This document shows, in pieces, positions 19,885 to 28,474 of a stretch of 64,000 nucleotides of DNA (its first letter is position 1; every line of letters begins with the position of its first letter). The position numbers and the translations under genes were made by a program. The stretch covers positions 62,001 to 126,000 of the forward strand of contig NZ_JAVCAP010000020.1 of the NCBI RefSeq assembly GCF_030769565.1. The letters run 5' to 3'. The DNA comes from Methylophilus aquaticus. GTDB lineage: Bacteria; Pseudomonadota; Gammaproteobacteria; Burkholderiales; Methylophilaceae. The notes beneath the pieces were generated by a model. The model did not search any database. It saw only the letters and a list, made by a program, of their open reading frames with translations, and was not told the origin of the DNA.

Positions 19885-20250
19885 ATGAACGCAGGCGGTA
19901 TTGATGCTCAGCGCATCTCGTCCATGCTGGCACAATTGCGCGCTGCCGCTCAAAAACCGGAAGGCTTTGGTGCGGCTAATGCTGTCAGCCCGGTACAAAA
20001 AACAGTCCAGAGCAGCCCGACCAGCCAGGTCAGCTTCAGCGATGCCTTGAAGGCTTCACTGGATCAGGTCAATAACATGCAGGTGCAAGCCGAAAATGTG
20101 GGTAAAGACTTTGCCATGGGCAACGACAATGTCAGCCTGTCAGATGTCATGATTTCTGGTCAGAAAGCCAATATTGCGTTCCAGGCCACCGTGCAGGTAC
20201 GCAATAAGCTGGTGACCGCCTATCAAGACATGATGAATATGCAAATCTAG
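19885..20250 (+). CDS. fliE: Flagellar MS-ring/rod junction protein FliE
   Basis: This 121-residue FliE links the MS ring to the rod. The C-terminal half (SLSDVMISGQKANIAFQATVQVRNKLVTAYQDMMNMQI) is the family signature. I chose the ATG at 19885 because AAAAGGAG precedes it; an upstream in-frame ATG at 19846 has no such site. It is divergent from fliF across a 239-bp region that should hold both promoters. Confidence 0.95.
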   Translation: MNAGGIDAQRISSMLAQLRAAAQKPEGFGAANAVSPVQKTVQSSPTSQVSFSDALKASLDQVNNMQVQAENVGKDFAMGNDNVSLSDVMISGQKANIAFQATVQVRNKLVTAYQDMMNMQI

Positions 20251-20300
20251 CCAGCCTGCACACACGCAAGCCCGCGTCGCAATGCTGTGTGGTCACTTTC

Positions 20301-20600
20301 CTAGACGGCTGGCGGTTCCCGTTGCTCGCCCTGTTCCAACTGATACAACCAAGCCAGAATCTCTGCGATTGCCTGATAAAGTTCTGGTGGAATATGCGTA
20401 TCCAGCTCTACCTGCATCAGCAACCCTAACAATGCCTGCGACTCATGCACAAAGACTTTGTGTTCTTTGGCCAGCGCAATAATACGTTCGGCAAGCAGCC
20501 CTTTACCTTTAGCCACTACGCGTGGCGCCAAATCACCCGCTTCATAAGCTAATGCAACAGCCGATTGAGTATAAGTCTTAGCCGGACGCATAAGACGCAT
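20301..20600 (-). CDS. FlhB C-terminal-domain-like protein (FlhB2)
   Basis: This protein of about 99 residues (96 if the ATG at 20591 is used) resembles only the cytoplasmic C-terminal domain of the export switch protein FlhB/YscU: SAVALAYEAGDLAPRVVAKGKGLLAERIIALA and the VFVHESQALLGLLMQVELDTHIPPELYQAIAEILAWLY core. The self-cleavage NPTH motif is absent; TYTQ stands in its place. There are no membrane helices. The start overlaps the end of the FliK-like gene upstream. Such stand-alone homologues are known in other proteobacteria; a role in substrate switching is inferred. Confidence 0.8.
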   Translation of the reverse strand: MRLMRPAKTYTQSAVALAYEAGDLAPRVVAKGKGLLAERIIALAKEHKVFVHESQALLGLLMQVELDTHIPPELYQAIAEILAWLYQLEQGEQREPPAV

Positions 20601-21681
20601 CCATGCTGATTTGCAAAGTGTCCAGAGGCAGTCCTGCCGCTTGCATGCTGCCAGCCAAGCGCTTACGCGCTGACTGCATTTGGCGGACGCTGTCAGAGGC
20701 CTCGGCTTTGATCTGTACATTGAACCGGCCATTGACCATGACAATACGCACGGCCACCTCACCCATCTGTGGTAATTGCAGTTTCAAATCACTCTGCATA
20801 GTGTTCAGCGCTGGCGCTTCTGACGGGTGTGGCGAAGCATCACGCTCTGCCACCTCCCAATGCATGTCTTGCCCTGGCCACACCTCACCGTGCCACACTA
20901 CCCGCTGTTGTTCTAGTACCTGCAACTGCTGCGCGACCATTTCAGGTGGCATAAACTGCGGTTTATTTTGTGGTTCTTGCAATAATTGGTGCCATGACCG
21001 ACTACCCAACGTCGCCTCTTTCAGATGCGACTCATAAAACAGCCCCGAACTGTCCAGCGCATGTTTGAGATCTTGCGCAAGTACCTGCGGCTTTTGAGGG
21101 GTGTGTGTGACAACGGCTTTTGCCTGCAAGGCGGCTGAATGCTCATTAAACAATGGAGAGTTAATCCAGCGGTGCAAGTACTTTGCCGGGCTACTGAGCT
21201 CAACCAGACTAGCCTGCCCCAAACCCGCTTGCGATGCCTGTAACAGTTCAGCATCAGAGGTAGAAGACTGCGCCATCTCATGCTGTAAACCTGCCGCTGA
21301 AGAGGCCACTGCCGAACGTGTTGCCGGCAACAGCCCCCAACGCACTTGCACATCATCCTTGGCAGGATGGGGTTGACCCATATATTGCATCTGGATGGAT
21401 TGCTGCTGTGCCAGTTGTGCAGGCAATTGCATAAGGACAACCGCAGGCGGCTGGTTTGGCAGGTTAAGCTGCACTTTAAAAGTGGCCAGAGAAGAAGCTT
21501 CAGTGGCTGGTTTTTCCTTGCCCAGAATCACGCCTGTAAACTGTGTACCTTGACGCAGACGGCTCCACAAAGGAGGTTCGGACTGTGCGCCCTCGACTGG
21601 CAAAATAGACGAAACAGCAGACAGACTCTCGGCCTCGAGTGGAACAAAACGGGCACTTAGCGTCTGCGGAATCGGGATCAT
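20578..21681 (-). CDS. Second FliK-like (Flg_hook domain) protein
   Basis: This 367-residue protein has a Gln/Ala/Pro-rich N-terminal region and a C-terminal segment (about 290-365) resembling the FliK Flg_hook domain: LQLPQMGEVAVRIVMVNGRF, then QSARKRLAGSMQAAGLPLDTLQISMD. It is distinct from the fliK gene at 12745-14187 and sits between a fliT-like gene and a short FlhB-like gene. I infer a role in flagellar export control. The start abuts the upstream stop (TAAATG). Confidence 0.72.
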   Translation of the reverse strand: MIPIPQTLSARFVPLEAESLSAVSSILPVEGAQSEPPLWSRLRQGTQFTGVILGKEKPATEASSLATFKVQLNLPNQPPAVVLMQLPAQLAQQQSIQMQYMGQPHPAKDDVQVRWGLLPATRSAVASSAAGLQHEMAQSSTSDAELLQASQAGLGQASLVELSSPAKYLHRWINSPLFNEHSAALQAKAVVTHTPQKPQVLAQDLKHALDSSGLFYESHLKEATLGSRSWHQLLQEPQNKPQFMPPEMVAQQLQVLEQQRVVWHGEVWPGQDMHWEVAERDASPHPSEAPALNTMQSDLKLQLPQMGEVAVRIVMVNGRFNVQIKAEASDSVRQMQSARKRLAGSMQAAGLPLDTLQISMDASYASG

Positions 21682-22014
21682 TTACAAAATATCCGGGGGC
21701 ATGCGCGCATGCAGCTGCGCATCAAAAATCATGTCCGTAATCCGGTGCATCACCGGATAAAGCAACTGTCGAATCTCGCCATCATCGGCCAGAATTTTCT
21801 GCACCAGTACCTGCTTGCGGGCATTCTGGTCTGTCGTCAACACCACTGACTGCATCCTGAGTGACTGCTCCAGTGACTTGATGACTTCGATTTTGAGCAT
21901 ATAGGACTGCTCAAGCTCGGTGACTTTCTCCCAGGCATCCTGTCTGGCTGCAAGCAGCATCTGCGCCATCATCTTGGCAGCAGATTCATAGGTATTAATC
22001 AGTGCTTGTGACAT
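21682..22014 (-). CDS. fliT: FliT-like flagellar chaperone
   Basis: This approximately 110-residue helical protein begins MSQALINTYESAAKMMAQML. FliT proteins bind the FliD cap before export and in some species regulate FlhDC. The identity rests on size, helical composition and position directly after fliS in a fliD-fliS-fliT order; sequence conservation in this family is low. The ATG at 22014 lies one base after the fliS stop. A longer in-frame extension into fliS is unlikely. Confidence 0.72.
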   Translation of the reverse strand: MSQALINTYESAAKMMAQMLLAARQDAWEKVTELEQSYMLKIEVIKSLEQSLRMQSVVLTTDQNARKQVLVQKILADDGEIRQLLYPVMHRITDMIFDAQLHARMPPDIL

Positions 22015-22015
22015 C

Positions 22016-22516
22016 TTAAGCTCCGGCAGTGGCGAAACGCTGTTGGCCCATGTGCTGTACTTCATGTGTTTTCTGGGCAACCATCTGACCCAAAGACATT
22101 TCAGCTTGTGCCGGACGGGTCACAGCCGCCTTTTCCAGTGTTTCCCAAGCGGACTTCAACGCCATCAGCAGTTGCTGAATTTCTTGCACTTTTCTGACAT
22201 CCTGACGCACACTGGCTTCCATCAGGCTACGTGTCATATATTGATAAAGCTGGTCCAGATTTTGTGCAATCTCACCACCGACACGCTTATCAAGGCAAGC
22301 ACGCAAACCACTGTCGACAATGGTCACCGCTTGCGTCAGGTACTCTCCTTTTTTGGCAATATCATGCTGCGCCATCGCTTGCTGTGCATGTATGCATGCA
22401 GAAATGGCACCGTCATACAGCATCACAATTAACTTTAACGGGCTGGCATCCACCACGCCGGTTTCAAGCCCTACGCTTGCATAAGCATTCACACCTGATT
22501 TTTTCATTCCGAACAT
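22016..22516 (-). CDS. fliS: Flagellin export chaperone FliS
   Basis: This 166-residue chaperone binds flagellin and prevents early polymerisation. It has the FliS signature NAYASVGLETGVVDASPLKLIVMLYDGAI and the second block DQLYQYMTRSLMEASVRQD. It is about 30 residues longer than typical FliS because of a C-terminal tail. It lies between fliD and fliT. An AGGAG site lies before the ATG. Confidence 0.95.
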   Translation of the reverse strand: MFGMKKSGVNAYASVGLETGVVDASPLKLIVMLYDGAISACIHAQQAMAQHDIAKKGEYLTQAVTIVDSGLRACLDKRVGGEIAQNLDQLYQYMTRSLMEASVRQDVRKVQEIQQLLMALKSAWETLEKAAVTRPAQAEMSLGQMVAQKTHEVQHMGQQRFATAGA

Positions 22517-22597
22517 TTTTTACTCCTGAATTCTGCTTAAAAGCGTATGGTTAGCGATAGTTTGCCAGGCACCCTCTGCAGACTGCTACCACTTAAA

Positions 22598-24265
22598 CTA
22601 ACTGTTATTACTGATAGCTTCCAATTGTGAGGTCAGGTTACTGCTGGTACTTTGCATGCTGCTGAGCAAGGCATCCAGTTTCGCATACTGCGCACGATAA
22701 CGTGCTTCAATAGAAGGCAACTTGGCATTAATATCATCGGCTTTTTTGTTCAAATCTTTAATCGAAGATGAAATACCGTCTGTTTTTGTGGTCAAGGCAC
22801 CATCGGTATCCAGCCAGCCATCCAGCAAGCTGCTGAGCTCCCCTGCCAGGCCTTTGCTAAAGGTCACGGTACCACGACTGCCAGTCGCAGTCCCGGTGAC
22901 GCTCAGTTGCAGCCCATAGCTGCCATTGCCGGTCACACCCGTGAGCACAGAACCCGTGGTATTGGCCGTCACGCCGTTAATCGTACCAATCGCATTGACA
23001 CCGTTACCGCCCAGTTGCGTAATATTCACCGCATAGGTGCCAGAAGCCGTTTCATCCTTGCTACTGATAAATGTCACCTGCGAATCGGTAGAGGTCGCCG
23101 ACGGCGAGAACAACTTGGCCACATCATTGACGTTGTTGGTAATGGCTTTTTGTAATTTCGTGCTATCCAGCGATAACGACCCATCCGATCCCATGCTGAC
23201 CCCAATATCGCTCAGGGTTTTATAGGTGGTGGCTGTTGGCGAAGAAGCCGATAACATCGACTTTAACTTGACCATGATGTTGCGCGCCGTTGAATCTCCT
23301 AGTAAGGCACCATTCGAGGTCGACCCCGCCGACACAAACTTGGTCAGGTTGCGCATACTGGTATTCAGGGCGTTATATGCATCCACAAAGCTTTGTACAG
23401 AGCTTTGGATGGTATCCGTGTCCGTGCCCACACTCAGCGTATTACTGGCCGAGGTGACCGACTTCAGCGTCAAGGTGACGCCTTGAATGACATCAGAGAC
23501 TGTATTGCTCGCTTTACTGATACTCATGCCATCTACATTGAGCAAGGCATTTTTCGCCGCGGTCATTTGCGTCATGTTATTACTACTGGCCAGCGGATCA
23601 TAGGCGAGTGCAGACAATCCGCCAGTGTCGGTGTTATTACCATCATCATCGGCCACCGATATTTTGAGGCTATTCACCTCCCCGGTGTCTTTAGAAGTAA
23701 TCACCAGGCGATTGCCAGTACCATCATTGACAATAGACGCCGACACAGACGCGTTTTGCGCATTGATCGCATCACGGATGCCTGACAGCGTATTGTTGCT
23801 GCTGGTAATGTCTATGGTGAGATCCGTCTTGTCGGCATTCGCGGTAAATGAGGCAGGTGCAGTCCCGGTCGTGCCGAAGGAGATGGTGAGTTTGCCGGTG
23901 CCCACAATATCGGTCGCGCTGCTATAAGCAGGCGATGCCAGTTTTTGTGAGGTCGCCAGTTGCGTGACTGACACACTATAGTTACCAAGCACGGCAGTCC
24001 CGTTTGCAGTAGCACTGATGCTGGTACTGTCACTGGCAGTCACCGATTGCGCATTGAACTTGGCCGCAGTGGCCAATTTGTCGACCGCAGTCTGAAAGGT
24101 ACTTAATCCACTTTTGAGCGTGCTATAGGCGGACAACTTGGTATTGTAGGATGATATCTTGGTTTGAATATCGGTGAGAGGTTGCTGTTCTGCCTGCATC
24201 TGTGCACTGACAAGACTGTCAATAGGCAAGCCTGACGCCCCAGTAGAGGATACAATCGCTGTCAT
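22598..24265 (-). CDS. fliD: Flagellar filament cap protein FliD
   Basis: This 555-residue HAP2 caps the filament tip and folds arriving flagellin. The N-terminus has GLPIDSLVSAQMQAEQQPLTDIQTKISSYNTKLSAY, and the C-terminus has the coiled-coil IEARYRAQYAKLDALLSSMQST typical of FliD. The middle is Ser/Thr/Asn/Gly-rich, as in other caps. It follows flaG by 33 bp. Confidence 0.96.
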   Translation of the reverse strand: MTAIVSSTGASGLPIDSLVSAQMQAEQQPLTDIQTKISSYNTKLSAYSTLKSGLSTFQTAVDKLATAAKFNAQSVTASDSTSISATANGTAVLGNYSVSVTQLATSQKLASPAYSSATDIVGTGKLTISFGTTGTAPASFTANADKTDLTIDITSSNNTLSGIRDAINAQNASVSASIVNDGTGNRLVITSKDTGEVNSLKISVADDDGNNTDTGGLSALAYDPLASSNNMTQMTAAKNALLNVDGMSISKASNTVSDVIQGVTLTLKSVTSASNTLSVGTDTDTIQSSVQSFVDAYNALNTSMRNLTKFVSAGSTSNGALLGDSTARNIMVKLKSMLSASSPTATTYKTLSDIGVSMGSDGSLSLDSTKLQKAITNNVNDVAKLFSPSATSTDSQVTFISSKDETASGTYAVNITQLGGNGVNAIGTINGVTANTTGSVLTGVTGNGSYGLQLSVTGTATGSRGTVTFSKGLAGELSSLLDGWLDTDGALTTKTDGISSSIKDLNKKADDINAKLPSIEARYRAQYAKLDALLSSMQSTSSNLTSQLEAISNNS

Positions 24266-24298
24266 TTTTAATCTCCCAACCGTTATTTAAACGCAATA

Positions 24299-24643
24299 TC
24301 AGGCTGTCTGTCGTATCACCAGCCCACGTAATTTATCCAGCGTTTTACTGATGGCCAGCACCTCTTCATTGGGAATCTGGCGGAGTACCTTTTGCGTTTC
24401 AGTATCCACCACTTTCACAATGATACGGTCGGTATCATCATCGATAGAAAACTCTATCGTTTGTAGCGCTGGCGCTACATACTCATTTAACTTTTTGACT
24501 GCGCCGCTTAACGCAACTTTGTCATTCACATCAACTGTAGTTTTATCAGAAGATGCCTCGGCATATTTCACCAGCTTCAAACTGCTGGCTGCCTGTATAC
24601 CCTGCAAACTACCACCTACACCAGTTACAGATGAGTCACTCAT
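24299..24643 (-). CDS. flaG: FlaG family protein
   Basis: This 114-residue FlaG has the conserved C-terminal half LQTIEFSIDDDTDRIIVKVVD, followed by QKVLRQIPNEEVLAISKTLD. FlaG proteins influence filament length in several species; the mechanism is poorly defined. The gene follows fliC across a strong hairpin and is preceded by an AAAGGAG ribosome-binding site. Confidence 0.93.
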   Translation of the reverse strand: MSDSSVTGVGGSLQGIQAASSLKLVKYAEASSDKTTVDVNDKVALSGAVKKLNEYVAPALQTIEFSIDDDTDRIIVKVVDTETQKVLRQIPNEEVLAISKTLDKLRGLVIRQTA

Positions 24644-24664
24644 GATGTTGCTCCTTTTACCTAG

Positions 24665-24698
24665 GCCAAATCCACAGGCCTAGACCTGTGGATTTGGC
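24665..24698 (-). terminator. Strong fliC-flaG intercistronic hairpin
   Basis: GCCAAATCCACAGG and CCTGTGGATTTGGC form a perfect 14-bp stem with a 6-nt loop just after the fliC stop. There is no U-tract; the flaG ribosome-binding site follows instead. It is more likely a partial terminator or an mRNA-stabilising structure that raises flagellin over flaG than a full terminator. A competing stem (CTAGGCC 24661-24667 with GGCCTAG 24677-24683) overlaps it. Confidence 0.7.
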
Positions 24699-24714
24699 GT
24701 TACCGTGTGATGGA

Positions 24715-25512
24715 TTAACCTCTCAGTAATGTCATCACTTGGTTAGGCAACTGGTTCGCTTGAGCCAGCATCGCAGTACCCGCTTGTTGCAGAATCTGTG
24801 CACGTGTCATCTTGGCAGTTTCTGAAGCGAAGTCTGCATCAGTGATGCGTGACTTGGCAGCAGACATGTTCTCGGAAGCTACGCCCAGGTTGGTGACCAC
24901 TGAAGCAAAACGGTTTTGGTAAGCACCCAATGTCGCACGGTTGGTGTTCACTGTCGTCAATTGTGCATCAATCGCAGTAATCGCATCTGATGCCGCATCA
25001 GCGGTAGACAAGGAACCACTCAATGAAGCCGCTGCCACTGAAGAAACACTGATCGTGTCGCCGCTGTCAGCACCGACCTGGAAGTTATAACCTGAACCGA
25101 AGGCAGCCTGACCGTTAAATTTGGTGGCTGTACTCAAACGAGTCAGCTCATCTTTCAATTGTGTAAATTCTGTATCCAGGTTTGCACGGTCACCAGAGCT
25201 GTAGGAGCCGTTGGCTGCTTGTACAGCCAGTTCACGCATACGTTGTAATGCATCAGTTGCGCTGCTCAAGCCACCTTCTGCAGTTTGCAGGAAAGAGATC
25301 GCGTCGTTTGCGTTACGTGTTGCAACATCCATACCACGCACTTGTGAATCCATACGTGTTGAAATCGCCATACCAGCCGCATCATCTTTGGCGCTGTTGA
25401 TACGCAGACCAGAAGACAAGCGTTGAATCGAAGTATTCAGGCTGCTTTGTGAAGCAGTTAAGTTACGTTGTGCATTCAGGGATGCCAAGTTTGTGTTAAT
25501 TACTGAAGCCAT
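24715..25512 (-). CDS. fliC: Flagellin FliC (short form)
   Basis: This 265-residue filament protein has the conserved D0/D1 ends: N-terminal SLNAQRNLTASQSSLNTSIQ and RLSSGLRINSAKDDAAGMAI, C-terminal ASENMSAAKSRITDADFASE and ATLGAYQNRFASVV. Only about 60-80 residues separate them, so D2/D3 domains are absent. The central stretch is rich in Ser, Ala and Thr (VSSVAAASLSGSLSTADAAS), which could accept O-linked glycans. A sigma-28 promoter lies upstream. It is next to the phosphonate/glycosyltransferase locus. Confidence 0.97.
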   Translation of the reverse strand: MASVINTNLASLNAQRNLTASQSSLNTSIQRLSSGLRINSAKDDAAGMAISTRMDSQVRGMDVATRNANDAISFLQTAEGGLSSATDALQRMRELAVQAANGSYSSGDRANLDTEFTQLKDELTRLSTATKFNGQAAFGSGYNFQVGADSGDTISVSSVAAASLSGSLSTADAASDAITAIDAQLTTVNTNRATLGAYQNRFASVVTNLGVASENMSAAKSRITDADFASETAKMTRAQILQQAGTAMLAQANQLPNQVMTLLRG

Positions 25513-25622
25513 GTTAAGTCTCCTTTAAGAGTCGTGTATCACGTTAAGTGTCAAATTGTCATGTTACTTTCAACGTTGATCGCTTGTTACTTACTGTTAG
25601 CTATTCAGCGTTGTTAGTGTTG

Positions 25623-25649
25623 TTATCGACCGCTTTGAAAATTTCTTTA
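25623..25649 (-). promoter_or_regulatory. Sigma-28 (FliA) promoter for fliC
   Basis: Read on the - strand, TAAAGAAA (25649-25642), 11 bp, then GTCGATAA (25630-25623) match the FliA consensus with exact spacing. The -35 octamer is identical to that of the flgK promoter. The untranslated leader would be roughly 100 nt. Confidence 0.88.
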
Positions 25650-25918
25650 ATGTTTCGCTTTATTTTCTTTTCGTTCGATCATGCCCTTGAAACTATTTAC
25701 GACCCCTCCACAAAAATCTTTAGCCTTTAATTAAAAATTGCACACAACTGTTTATAGCAATCAATTTTATAAAAAGAAGTGCCCTCACCATTAACCGAGC
25801 TAAACACATATTCAGTCTTAATTCTGCTTTTCAAGGTGCCTGTTTGAGCACATGCCTATCGCACAAGATATAAGGCTGGTTTTCAGCGTTTATCTGCAAA
25901 TCATTTCCGCGCAAAGCC

Positions 25919-25926
25919 ACCGATAA
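25919..25926 (+). promoter_or_regulatory. Possible sigma-28-like -10 element before aepX
   Basis: ACCGATAA matches 7 of 8 positions of the FliA -10 octamer (GCCGATAA) and points towards aepX. The -35 is poor: AATCATTT at 25899-25906 with a 12-bp spacer matches 4 of 8. It is recorded only as a candidate for co-expression with flagellin. Confidence 0.25.
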
Positions 25927-25944
25927 TCAGGCTAACCATTTCGC

Positions 25945-25962
25945 ATACCTTATATAAGGTAT
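25945..25962. promoter_or_regulatory. Perfect 18-bp palindrome before aepX (operator candidate)
   Basis: ATACCTTATATAAGGTAT is a perfect 18-bp palindrome lying 24 bp before the aepX start, just upstream of the GAAGGAG ribosome-binding site. Its size and symmetry fit a dimeric repressor site. No regulator gene is adjacent. Confidence 0.55.
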
Positions 25963-25986
25963 CAAAAGACTACGAAGGAGTTATGC

Positions 25987-27285
25987 ATGGCATCAGTTTA
26001 TGTAGGGATGACAGTAGACATTCTGCATCACGGCCACATCAACATTATTGAGCAGGCCAGAAAGTATGGTGATGTCACGATAGGCCTGTTATCAGACGCG
26101 GCGGTGGCAGACCACAAGCGCCTGCCCTACCTGACCTATGAACAGCGCAAACACATCGTTGAAAACATTCGCGGCGTGGTTAATGTGGTGACGCAGGAAG
26201 AATGGGACTACGCGCCTAACCTGCTCAAATACAAACCTGACATCATGGTGCATGGTGATGACTGGCTCGAAGGTCCTTTAGTGCCTTACCGTGAGCGCGC
26301 GCGTGCCGCTCTGGCAGAGTATGGCGGCCACCTGATTGAAATCCCCTACACCCGTGGCGTGTCGTCCAACGAAATGCTGGAACAAATCCAGGCGTTGGGC
26401 ACCACGCCGGATATTCGCCGCCGGACGTTGAAACGATTACTGGCAGTCAAACCGATTTCCCGCTTTATTGAAGCGCACAATCCGATCTCGGCCTTGATTG
26501 CCGAACATGTCACGGCCCAGCGCAATGGCAAGACCTGCCAGTTTGATGGCTTCTGGTCGAGCTCACTCACCGACTCTACCGCCCGCGGCAAGCCGGATAT
26601 CGAAGCTGTGGAAATCAACAGCCGCCTGTCGAATATCAATGACATTTTTGATGTCACCACCAAACCTTTAATTATGGATGCCGATACCGGCGGCAAACTG
26701 GAGCATTTTGAACTCAATGTGCGCAGCATGGAGCGCCTGGGCATTTCGGCCACCATCATTGAAGACAAGATCGGCCTGAAAAAGAACTCTTTATTTGGCA
26801 ATGATGTCCCGCAACTGCAAGATGAGATCGAGCCGTTTTGCGAAAAAATCATGGCGGGGCGTGCTGCCCGCGTCAGTGATGACTTTATGGTCATTGCGCG
26901 GATTGAAAGCCTGATCCTGGAAAAAGGCATTGCCGACGCGGTCAAACGCGCACAAGCCTATGTGGGTGCAGGTGTGGACGGCATCATGATCCACAGCCGC
27001 CAGAAAGCACCGGACGAAGTATTTGAGTTTGCCAGGATTTTTAAATCGGAATTTCCAACCACACCGTTAGTCTGCGTACCCACCAGCTATAACAAAGTGA
27101 CTGAAGAAGAACTGGCTGCGCATGGCTTTAACCTGGTTATTTATGCCAACCACATGATGCGTGCCGCTTACCCGGCCATGCAGAATGCAGCGATGGAAAT
27201 CCTGAAAAATGGCCGAACAGCTGAAATCGAATCCAGTTTGATGTCGATTAACGATGTGCTGGAACTGATCCCAGGCACTAAATAA
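25987..27285 (+). CDS. aepX: Phosphoenolpyruvate mutase with N-terminal nucleotidyltransferase domain
   Basis: This 432-residue bifunctional protein has a CTP-transferase-like domain at residues 1-135, with the HHGH nucleotide-binding motif near residue 15 and GVSSNEM near 118. The C-terminal part (about 150-430) is a PEP mutase/isocitrate-lyase fold carrying the diagnostic EDKIGLKKNS motif and the metal-site region MDADTGG. PEP mutase converts phosphoenolpyruvate to phosphonopyruvate, the committed step to C-P compounds. Such fusions are known. A GAAGGAG site sits six bases before the ATG. It is the first gene of a six-gene operon and is divergent from fliC. Confidence 0.93.
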   Translation: MASVYVGMTVDILHHGHINIIEQARKYGDVTIGLLSDAAVADHKRLPYLTYEQRKHIVENIRGVVNVVTQEEWDYAPNLLKYKPDIMVHGDDWLEGPLVPYRERARAALAEYGGHLIEIPYTRGVSSNEMLEQIQALGTTPDIRRRTLKRLLAVKPISRFIEAHNPISALIAEHVTAQRNGKTCQFDGFWSSSLTDSTARGKPDIEAVEINSRLSNINDIFDVTTKPLIMDADTGGKLEHFELNVRSMERLGISATIIEDKIGLKKNSLFGNDVPQLQDEIEPFCEKIMAGRAARVSDDFMVIARIESLILEKGIADAVKRAQAYVGAGVDGIMIHSRQKAPDEVFEFARIFKSEFPTTPLVCVPTSYNKVTEEELAAHGFNLVIYANHMMRAAYPAMQNAAMEILKNGRTAEIESSLMSINDVLELIPGTK

Positions 27286-27298
27286 GCGGAGCGTGAAA

Positions 27299-28474
27299 AT
27301 GATACATGCCGAGGATTTTTTAAACGCATTGCAAACTGAACAGGTACAGTTTTTTGCCGGAGTACCTGATTCATTGTTAAAAGAGCTGTGCGCATGCTTT
27401 TCAGACAAACTGGCCGCAGGCCAGCATGTGATCGCCGCCAATGAAGGCGGCGCCATCGGTCTGGCGATTGGCCATTACCTGGCCACACACCACCCTGCCC
27501 TGGTGTATATGCAGAATTCTGGCATCGGCAATGTCGTCAACCCGATTGCGTCACTGGCGGATCCGCAGGTGTATGGTATTCCGATGTTATTGGTGATCGG
27601 CTGGCGTGGTGAAGTCGCTGAAAATGGCGAACAGATCCATGATGAGCCGCAGCATGTCAAACAAGGTCAGGTGACTTTATCTCAGCTCGATGTGCTGGAT
27701 ATCCCTTATCGAATCCTGGCTGATGACATTCAAACCGCACATGCACAAATTCAAGCATTATTAACCCAGGCAACTGAGCGACAAGGTCCGGTTGCCCTGG
27801 TGGTACGCAAGCAGCGCTTTGCACCCTACAAAAAAGCCGAAACCAAGCCTGAACCCTTAGCTACACTGGCAGAAAAATTGCCAACGCTGGAAAGCCGCGA
27901 GCATATGATCCAGCATATCGTCAGCGCATTACCCGCAGAAACTGCAGTAGTTGCAACCACCGGCATGGCTTCCCGCGAATTATTTGAATATCGTAAAGCC
28001 CAACAAGCCGGGCATGGCCGAGATTTTCTGACGGTCGGTGGCATGGGACATGCCTCACAGATTGCCTGCGGCATTGCCCTCGCCCAGCGTGACAGACAAG
28101 TCGTATGTATTGACGGCGACGGTGCCATGCTGATGCATATGGGCAGCCTGACCATCAGTGCCCAGCAAACCAACCTGCTACATATTGTATTGAATAACGG
28201 CGCCCATGACTCGGTCGGTGGCCAACCGACCGTAGCGGCACAACTGACATTGTCCGAGATTGCCAGTGCTGCCGGTTATGCGCAGGTCTACAGTGTTTCC
28301 GGCCCTGAACAATTGGGTCGCGTATTGCAAAATGTGCTGAACAGCGGCAAAAGCAGTTTTATTGAAGTCCTGTGCCGCAAAGGCGCGCGCGCAGACCTGG
28401 GTCGTCCGACACGAACGCCGGCCCAGAACAAACAAGACTTCATGCAGTTTTTGACCGAGGTGGAATATGCCTGA
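27299..28474 (+). CDS. aepY: Phosphonopyruvate decarboxylase
   Basis: This approximately 391-residue thiamine-diphosphate enzyme pulls the PEP mutase reaction forward by decarboxylating phosphonopyruvate to phosphonoacetaldehyde. It has the N-terminal FFAGVPDSLLKELC motif, the MQNSGIGNVVNPIASL loop, and the ThDP/Mg motif GDGAMLMHMGSL through LNNGAHDSVGGQ typical of this family. I prefer the ATG at 27299, which has GGAG at 27288-27291; an in-frame GTG at 27293 is too close to that site. It overlaps aepZ by 8 bp. Confidence 0.94.
   Translation: MIHAEDFLNALQTEQVQFFAGVPDSLLKELCACFSDKLAAGQHVIAANEGGAIGLAIGHYLATHHPALVYMQNSGIGNVVNPIASLADPQVYGIPMLLVIGWRGEVAENGEQIHDEPQHVKQGQVTLSQLDVLDIPYRILADDIQTAHAQIQALLTQATERQGPVALVVRKQRFAPYKKAETKPEPLATLAEKLPTLESREHMIQHIVSALPAETAVVATTGMASRELFEYRKAQQAGHGRDFLTVGGMGHASQIACGIALAQRDRQVVCIDGDGAMLMHMGSLTISAQQTNLLHIVLNNGAHDSVGGQPTVAAQLTLSEIASAAGYAQVYSVSGPEQLGRVLQNVLNSGKSSFIEVLCRKGARADLGRPTRTPAQNKQDFMQFLTEVEYA

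Noticed and set aside
22517-22597. Sigma-54 promoter before fliS
   Set aside because: Two GG...GC pairs exist on the - strand but both have 9-bp spacing instead of the strict 10.
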